Below, one piece after another: positions 57,701-64,000 of a stretch of DNA of 64,000 bases; the first letter of the stretch is position 1, and each line of letters starts with the position of its first letter. A program made the position numbers and the translations under genes. The notes under the pieces are model-generated. The model was given only the letters and a program-made list of their open reading frames with translations, had not been told where the DNA came from and ran no database searches. The stretch covers positions 114,551-178,550 of the forward strand of contig MEDY01000076.1 of the NCBI GenBank assembly GCA_001724265.1. The letters run 5' to 3'. The stretch is from Rhizaria sp. SCN 62-66. Taxonomy: Eukaryota; Rhizaria, unplaced.

Positions 57701-60700
57701 CACGCTCACGTCCGACGGCTTCGAGCCCCCGGTCGGCCAGGTCGTCAGCACGCGTGTCCTCAGCACCAGCGGCGCCGCTGCCGCTGCTGCTGCTGCGTCC
57801 ATGGGCGCGAGCAGCGCGGACAGCGAGGGCACGCTGCGCCCCTGCCCTCCCGGCTTCACGCCATCCCCGTCCTTCTCGTTCCGCCGCCTCGGCGACGCCA
57901 ACGGCAACAACAACGGGGTCGGCAACGCGCGCAACGGCCTCCACGGCAACACGACGGTCATGAGCAGCAGCGCCAGCGGTGAGGCCGCCGTCGCCGCTGT
58001 CGCCGCGCCCGTGATGCCCATGCCCGTGCCCTCGGCGTTCTCCTTCGGCCCCTCGTTCCCCAACAACACCAGCAGCGGCAACGCTGTTAATGGCGCCGGC
58101 AATGTCGCCGGTGCGAGGATGTGTCCCCCCACCGCTATGAAGCACTGGCCCAACAACAACGCGAACTCGGCCGCCGTCGCGAACGGCACCAACAGTATCT
58201 ACAGTGGCAGCGCGAGCAACAGCGCGTTTTCCTCCGTCGTCAGCATGGGCGGCAACGGCAGCAGCTTGCGCAACATGGCTTCCAGCGTGAACGCGACTGC
58301 GAACCGCGCCTCCGTCGCTGGCGCCGGCGCTGGCTCTGGCGCGAGCGCTGGTGCGACTGCGGGCGCGGGCACGGGCGTGGGCGTGGGCGTGGGCGTGAGC
58401 GCGGGCCACAGCCGCGGCCCCCGGCTGGAGCCGCGCCGTAAGCGCAGCGCACAGCCGCGGCCGCCGGAGCTGGACAAGCGCAACGCCGTGGCGCGCGGCG
58501 GGCCGGGCGCGCGCAACGTGACCGACAGCCGCGTGCTCATGTCGCGGCTCAACTCGCGCGCGGTTCCCGTGCTGGAGCTCTCGCACAAGATTGGCGAGGG
58601 CTCCTTCGGTGCCGTGCTGCAGTGCCGCGTGCGCGGGCTGCCGGGTGTCTTCGCCGTCAAGCGCTCCAAGGAGACGCTCAAGGGCGAGCTGGACACCAAG
58701 GCGCGGCTCAAGGAGATGGTGCTCATCACCATCATCGGCCCGCACAGGCACATCGTGCGCTACGACGCCGCGTGGCGCCAGGACGGGCTCTTCTACATCA
58801 TGCTCGAGTGGTGCGCCACCGACCTGCTCCGCTTCGTTGAGGTCTACGAAGCGCTGCTGGACCAGCCCGTGTCGGACCTGTTCCTGCTTTCGTGCGCGTA
58901 CCAGATCGCGTCCGGGCTCGCTGCGGTGCACGCTGCGGGTGTAGTCCACCTGGACATCAAGCCTGACAACGCGCTCGTCTCGGACGGCGGCGTCGTCAAG
59001 CTGGGCGACTTCGGTACCGCGCTCGAGGTCGCGCGCGTCGCCGACGGCGCCGAGGGCGACAGCAAGTACATGGCGCCCGAGATGCTGCTGCAGCTGAACC
59101 CCACGTCGGGCGCCGGCGCGCTCGGCGGCCGCAAGCTCTCCATCTTTAGCTCGAGCACCGCCGCGCCCAGCGCCAGTGTCACCACCTCGAGCTCCACTGA
59201 CTCTAGCTCTGCTAAGAAGGGCGCGGCTGTGACGATGGGCGACGGTGACGACGCGGGCGACGGCGGCAAGACTGAGACGGCGTCGCCGCTGGGGATGGCG
59301 AGTCTGCTTCAGAACCGTCCCGGCAGCAGCAGTGCAACGGGGACTGTGGTGGCCGACTCCGCGCCTCTGCCCCCCGCGAGCAGTGCTAATGCCCCCGCGG
59401 GTGCGGCCGGCGGCCCCACTGGCCGCAGCAGCCCCCAGTCGCGCCCGCGCATCACCGGCGCCGTGGACCTGTACTCGCTGGGCGTGCTGCTGCTGGAGCT
59501 CGCTCTGGGCGTGGAGCTGCCGTGCGAGGGCCCCCTCTGGCGCCTGTTGCGCTCCGGCGACAAGGCCAAGCTCGCCGCGCTGCTCGAGAGCGGCGAGTTC
59601 ACGCCCCGCGCCCCCGCCCCCGCCCCGCTCCATAGTAGCGCGGACGCCAGCGCCGGCGCCGGCCACGCGCCCGGGACGACGGGCCCCCCGCCCGACCCCA
59701 GTCTGGTGCCGCCGCACGTGTACGCCGCGTACGTGGCCACGGGCACCACCGCCAACGCCGCCGCCGTCCTCGCCGGCCTCGGTGCCAGCGGCTCTGCCAC
59801 GGCCGCCGCCGCCGCTGGCGTGAGCGCGACGGAGCTGTTGCAGCGCAGCGACCTGCACGCGACGCTGAGCTACGTCGACACAGTCGCCAGCAACGGCAAC
59901 GGCAACGGCGCTGGTGGCAACGCGGCCAGCAGTGTGACTGGCGCGGCCGGGATGGTGACGCCCCGGCTGGGCCCGCACTCGGTCTTCAACAACGCCAACG
60001 CGGGCAACGCCGCCAACGGCCAGCGTGTGTCTGCGTTCAACTACAGCAACACCAGTGCCATGAACAACAACACTAGCTTCGCCGCCGCGTTCCCTGCCGC
60101 CACTGGATCCGGCAACAGCAGCGGCCTCGCCTCGCCCGTCTCCTTTCCCAACGCCACCGCCGCCGGTGCGCCCGCCCCCGCGCCCGCGCCCCTGCCCGCG
60201 CCTATGATGGGGATGTCGCATGACCACCACATGGCGCTGCGCAACCGGTCGATGAGCGTCGTGCAGATGGACAGCGAGGACAGAGGCGCTCTCGCCGCAA
60301 TGGCCTCCGCCGCCGCTGCTGCTGCCGCCGCCTCGAGCAACGCTGGCTACCAACAGCAACTGCTGCAGCAGCAGCAGTACGCGGCGCCAGTGCCTGTGAA
60401 GCGCGTGCTGAGCGCCAACATCAAAAGCCTGATCCTAAGTCTGCTCGACTGCGACCCGTCGCGGCGGCCCACGGCGGCGCAGGTCGCTGAGCTGGTGCAG
60501 CGGCTGCCCGAAGCTCGCGGCGCCGACCTGACGCGGCTGCCGGGATGGGAGCTCGTGCTGCCTTGCGTCCCAGGGTCCTGGCCCTTCCCGCCGGAGCCGC
60601 GCTTCCCCAACGCCGCCGGTAATGGCGCCGGCGCTACGGCCGCCAGCGCCGGCGCGAACGGTGCTCCGGGGGCGCAGCGGCTGCCGGCCGTGGGGCTGGG

Positions 60701-63700
60701 CAACTCGTCGGCCAGCTTCGCGGGCTCGTACGACTTCGCGGGCAGCGAGTCGGGCTTCCAGACGCCCACGGTCGCCGCCATGGCGGCCTCGGCGCGCAAC
60801 GCCTTCTTTCCCGCCACCACGGCCGCTGCTCATAATAACCCGAATGGAAGCAATCACGGCAAGACCGCGGGCCTGCAACAGCCGGGGCTGGCCGCGCCTG
60901 CGCTGTCTCTGTCTAGCTCCGGCGGCAGCGGCGGCACGTCCGGCGCCGGCGCAGGCGCAGGCAGTGGCAGTGGTAACGGCGGCGGCACCGTTACGCGCAT
61001 CCGCGCCGCCGCGGTGAGCACGCACTCGAGCGGGACCAGCAACGCCGGCGGCAGCCAGCTGCCTCCCTCGGGTGCTGCCAACGCGGGCGGCAACAGCAAG
61101 TCCGCTGCTGTCGGCACCGCCGCGGCTGCTGCCAACGACGGCCGCGTGATGTCGCGCTCCGTCTCGAGCACCACGAGCTCCAACGCCAGCGGTGGCGTCA
61201 GCGTCGGCGTGGGCGGCTCTGTCGTCGGTCGCCGCGTGAACCCGCCGCCGATCAACACCGCGGCCGCGAGCTTCAGCCTGGCCGGCGCGGCGGCAGGCAT
61301 CGCGAAGCCCAGCAGCGCCAGCGCGGGCGTCGTCGCCATCAACGGCGCCCCCGGCTCCGGGTCCCTCAGCGGCTACACGCCCTCCTCCGAGGTGTCGGAC
61401 TTCGCGCCCGTGCCGATGCCCGCCGCCGCCGCCGCCTCGGCCACCACGGCCGCCGCGTCGCCGCCCGCGCCTGCGTCCGCGACCGCCGCCGTGGTGTCGG
61501 CCGCGCACAGCATGCCGCTGCACCTGGAGATCCCGCAGACGCCGCCGAGCGACGTGACACCCGGAAATCAGGCCTCCGTGGCGGGCATCAGCAGCACCAA
61601 CGCCGCCAACAGCGCCTTCGCGGCCTCGCTCGCGCAGCCCTGGCGGCCGGTCAGCAGCAACGGCGGCGGCAACGCCTTCGTCTCCGCGCGCGCCGCCGCC
61701 GCCGCCGCAGCGGGCGTGGGCTCGGGCTCTGCGTCGGGCGTTCTGGCGCCGCACCGCCTGTCCGTGGCCAGCTCCGTCAGCACCAACAGCAGCTTCGGCG
61801 GCCCCGGCGCCGGCTACGGCGCGGGCTACATGCAGTCGCAGTCGCCGTCCCTCACGAACATCGACGAGGGCGGCGCCAGCAACGCGGCCGTGGGCGCGAG
61901 CACGGGCAGTGCCGACGCTAACGCTGCCAATGATGGTGCGGCCGGTGCGGCCGGTGCTGCGAACGAGTCCGGTCCGATGTACGTGTTCACGCGCGCGCTC
62001 GTGTCGCCGTACCTGTTCTCGCACGCGCACGGCCAGGGCCTCGTCCTGGCTGCGTCCTCGCCGACGCCGTCGCCCCCGTCGCACACCGCGGGCGGGCTGG
62101 GGCACTTCACTCACTTCAACTACAACTACCACAACGGCGGCGGCGGCGGGAGCGGGTTCGATGAGTCGCTGCACCGCATGTCGCCTACGGGGTTTTTCCA
62201 CAACAGCAGCGTGCACCACGGGCACCCGCCGCGGCCGCACGCGTACTCGCTGTCGTCGTCGACCTCCTCGCAGTCGCGCGGCGCGCAGCAGCAGCAGAGG
62301 CAGGGACAGGGACAGGGACAGGGACAGGCTAGTAATGGCACGAAGCAACAGCAGCAGCAGCAGCAGCAGCATCAGCAGCAGCAGAGTACGTACGGCATTT
62401 TTGAGCGCTCGTACAGCAGCGCCAGCAGCAGCAGCAGCATGAACGGCCTCACCATGGCCGGCGGCGCCACTGGCGGCGGGCTCTATTCCATTGCCGGCGC
62501 CGCCAACTTCGGCACCAACGGCAATGGCGTCACCGCAGCCAGCAGCTTCACTGCGGGCCGCCAGGTCCCGCCGCAGGCGCCGCAGCGGCCAGCCGCGAGT
62601 GCAAGCACGGGCGCTGGCACTGGCGCTGGTGCTGCTGCCGCTGCCGCTGCTGGACGGCCCAGGCTGTCGCTCGTCACTCAGTCCGCCAACGCCTCCGCCA
62701 GCAGCAGCGGCAACGCAGCCGCGGGCGGCAGCGCGAGCGACGGTGAGCGCCTCCCGACCGAGCCCGTCGACACGAACGGCCCGCTCGCTCACGCTGCGAC
62801 CGACGCCGCTGACGGCGCCAGTGCCGCTATGGCGGCTGCCGCTCTCGGTGGCGCGGAGGACTCCGGTTTGATCACGCCGACGACTGCGGCGGCGACGTTT
62901 GCGGCGCTGCCCGTGCGCGTGGGCGGCTCGCACCGGCCCGCGGCGCTGCCCCCGCGGCCCTCGACGAGCAACCCCACCCCCGCCGCAGTCGTCAGCACGA
63001 GCGCGGCCAGCGCCAACGCCGGCGGCGTCGGAGTTGGCGTCGGCGTCACAGGCTCGGCGTTCACGCGCACGGGCGGGGCGCACGGTCACGGGATCGGGCT
63101 CAGCCATGGTCAGGGACACGGGCCCGCTGCGGCCGCCGCGGCGGCGGCGGCTGCTGCGGCAGCGGCGGCGGCTGCGCAGATCGCCGCCAACGGCAACGGC
63201 AGCCATAGCAATAGCAATAGCAATAGCAATAGCAATAGCAACGGTGGCGGCGGCAGCAACATGAACATACGCACAGCGGCGCCGATGCCAGTGGTGACCC
63301 CGAACGCGAGCGCCCACTTCGGCGTCAGCGTCGTATCCGCGGCCTCGCCGACGATGCTGCTGGGCCACGCGCTGCAGGCGGGCAGCCTCGACAGCTGCGC
63401 CTCCTTCGGGCCCTTCGTCCACGCCGCCGCCTCCAGCACAGGCAGCAGCGGCAGTCCCAGCAGCAGCAGGCTCACCGCCAGCGCCATCGGCCTGGCGTTC
63501 GGCGCCGGCGGGCCGCTCTCGCCGCGCACGCCCGTCGCGGCCACGCTCCCCGCCACCGGCAACCGCGTCGTCAGCGGCAGCGGCGGCGTCCCCGGCGTCA
63601 TCAGCGGCTTCGTTTCGCTGGCGCGCGTGGACGGTCCGGCCGCCCTCGGTGGGCCCGCGGCGACGGCGGCGGCCTCGCTGCGCGCGCTGGCCCAATCCGA

Positions 63701-63902
63701 GGACGGCAGCCGTGACGGCAGCGCGGAAAGCCAGCAGCAGGCGCTTGCACCCGCACGGGCCGGCCACGGCCACGGTCATGGTCAGGCTGCGGCCGCCGGC
63801 GCTGCGCACTGTGAGTTCGTGCTCGCGCCTGCCAGCAGCAGCATCAGCAGCGGCAGCGGCAACGACGCCCGTGGCGCGACTGCGCTGCCCCTCGCGCTTA
63901 CA

Positions 63903-63989
<87 letters not shown>

Positions 63990-64000
63990 CAGCAACAGCA
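51798..64000 (+). CDS. Giant Wee1/Myt1-like protein kinase, C-terminal part beyond right edge; one in-frame TAG
   Basis: From ATG 51798 (MSTPLRSGLPAAP) 1,396 codons lead to a TAG at 55986, then 2,670 stop-free codons in the same register reach the window edge, so at least about 4,070 residues if TAG is translated. The only clear domain lies after the TAG, at 58569-60490. It has GEGSFG, FAVKRSKETLKGEL (the AIKRSK-type Wee1 motif), HRHIVRYDAAW, a catalytic loop HLDIKPDN (Wee1/Myt1 have H-M/L-D, not HRD), LGDFGTA, EGDSKYMAPE (typical of Wee1/Myt1), VDLYSLGVLLLELALGVELP and DPSRRPTAAQV. Two insertions of about 125 and 270 residues interrupt the C-lobe. Wee1/Myt1 kinases phosphorylate Cdk1 and delay mitosis. 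The remainder is Ala/Asn/Ser/Gly/His-rich with polyGln, plus one C-x2-C-x11-C-x2-C zinc-like site (55212-55268). No intron is needed across the whole span. Confidence 0.8.
55986..55988 (+). other. In-frame TAG within a polyGln tract (candidate sense codon)
   Basis: The register reads GAC TCC GCC CAG TAG CAA CAG CAG CTG CAA CAG CAA CAG CAA, so the TAG sits in a Gln run where a C-to-T change of CAG would create it. The frame stays open for 8 kb afterwards and contains the Wee1-like kinase domain. The next in-frame ATG is at 56364, and the 375 nt between read like the rest of the protein. Confidence 0.65.
62301..62327 (+). repeat. CAGGGA hexanucleotide repeat, (Gln-Gly)4
   Basis: Four copies of CAGGGA plus a final CAG in the giant kinase gene, encoding alternating Gln-Gly. 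A long polyGln/His run follows at about 62347-62382. Confidence 0.9.
63207..63236 (+). repeat. AGCAAT hexanucleotide repeat, (Ser-Asn)5
   Basis: Five perfect AGCAAT units in the giant kinase frame, encoding Ser-Asn repeats, with a sixth degenerate unit (AGCAAC) behind. Confidence 0.9.
63903..63986 (+). repeat. CAGGCT hexanucleotide microsatellite, (Gln-Ala)14
   Basis: Fourteen perfect CAGGCT units in frame with the giant kinase gene, encoding alternating Gln-Ala, followed by CAG/CAA codons to the window edge. The copy number is probably variable between strains. Confidence 0.95.

Noticed and set aside
55752-60359. A 1,535-codon open frame on the minus strand, opposite the giant kinase gene
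   Set aside because: It is an antisense shadow: GC-rich codons with strong third-position bias leave few stops in the complementary frame. The plus strand encodes the Wee1-like kinase there, and the minus translation is Arg/Gly/Val-rich without domains.
60435-63995. A 1,186-codon minus-strand open frame beginning with Leu-Ser repeats
   Set aside because: Its start is the reverse complement of the CAGGCT repeat and the rest mirrors the plus-strand coding frame; no domain is present.

Overview
This is a nuclear segment of a eukaryote, most likely a unicellular one. The protein genes are eukaryotic (Hippo/MST-type and Wee1-type kinases, a MYST histone acetyltransferase, ZPR1, an OTU deubiquitinase, a REEP/Yop1 ER-shaping protein, a GPR180/TMEM145-type 7TM protein). 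Several have GT-AG introns of 144-290 nt. Exons are very GC-rich, with Ala/Ser/Asn/Gly/Gln low-complexity runs and trinucleotide repeats; intergenic DNA and most introns are AT-rich or pyrimidine-rich. I cannot name the species. No tRNA, rRNA, CRISPR array or mobile element was recognised.

Layout, left to right: a giant low-complexity gene running off the left edge (minus, from 14199); a Hippo/MST-like kinase (plus, 15945-17854); an FAD-dependent monooxygenase-like protein (minus, 19556-22282); a Q/A-rich coiled-coil protein (plus, 23539-26082); an OTUD3-like OTU deubiquitinase (minus, 26587-28560); an Esa1/Tip60-like MYST acetyltransferase (minus, 29120-31655); ZPR1 (minus, 32782-34803); a MATE transporter (plus, 35923-38968); a REEP/Yop1-family protein (minus, 40384-42555); triosephosphate isomerase (minus, 43538-44706); a GpcrRhopsn4-type 7TM protein (plus, 45284-47035); a large single-pass membrane protein of uncertain family (minus, 47472-51008); and a giant gene holding a Wee1/Myt1-like kinase domain, running off the right edge (plus, from 51798). 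The genes are housekeeping and signalling functions with no common pathway and no operon-like structure; neighbours are divergent, convergent or tandem with 0.4-1.7 kb between them.

The most interesting signal is the behaviour of TAG. Three separate long reading frames are each broken by exactly one in-frame TAG and continue in the same register with the same coding character: 10219 (3,406 further stop-free codons), 55986 (2,670 further codons, including the only recognisable domain of that gene, a Wee1-like kinase) and 23638 (a Q-rich frame that lacks its own ATG for about 50 codons after the TAG). All three TAGs are followed by a CAR (Gln) codon and two lie in Gln-rich context. None of the other eleven well-supported gene ends uses TAG: eight end in TAA and three in TGA. 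The simplest reading is that UAG is a sense codon, probably Gln, in this organism. Efficient programmed readthrough is the main alternative, and small introns or assembly errors must be excluded case by case.
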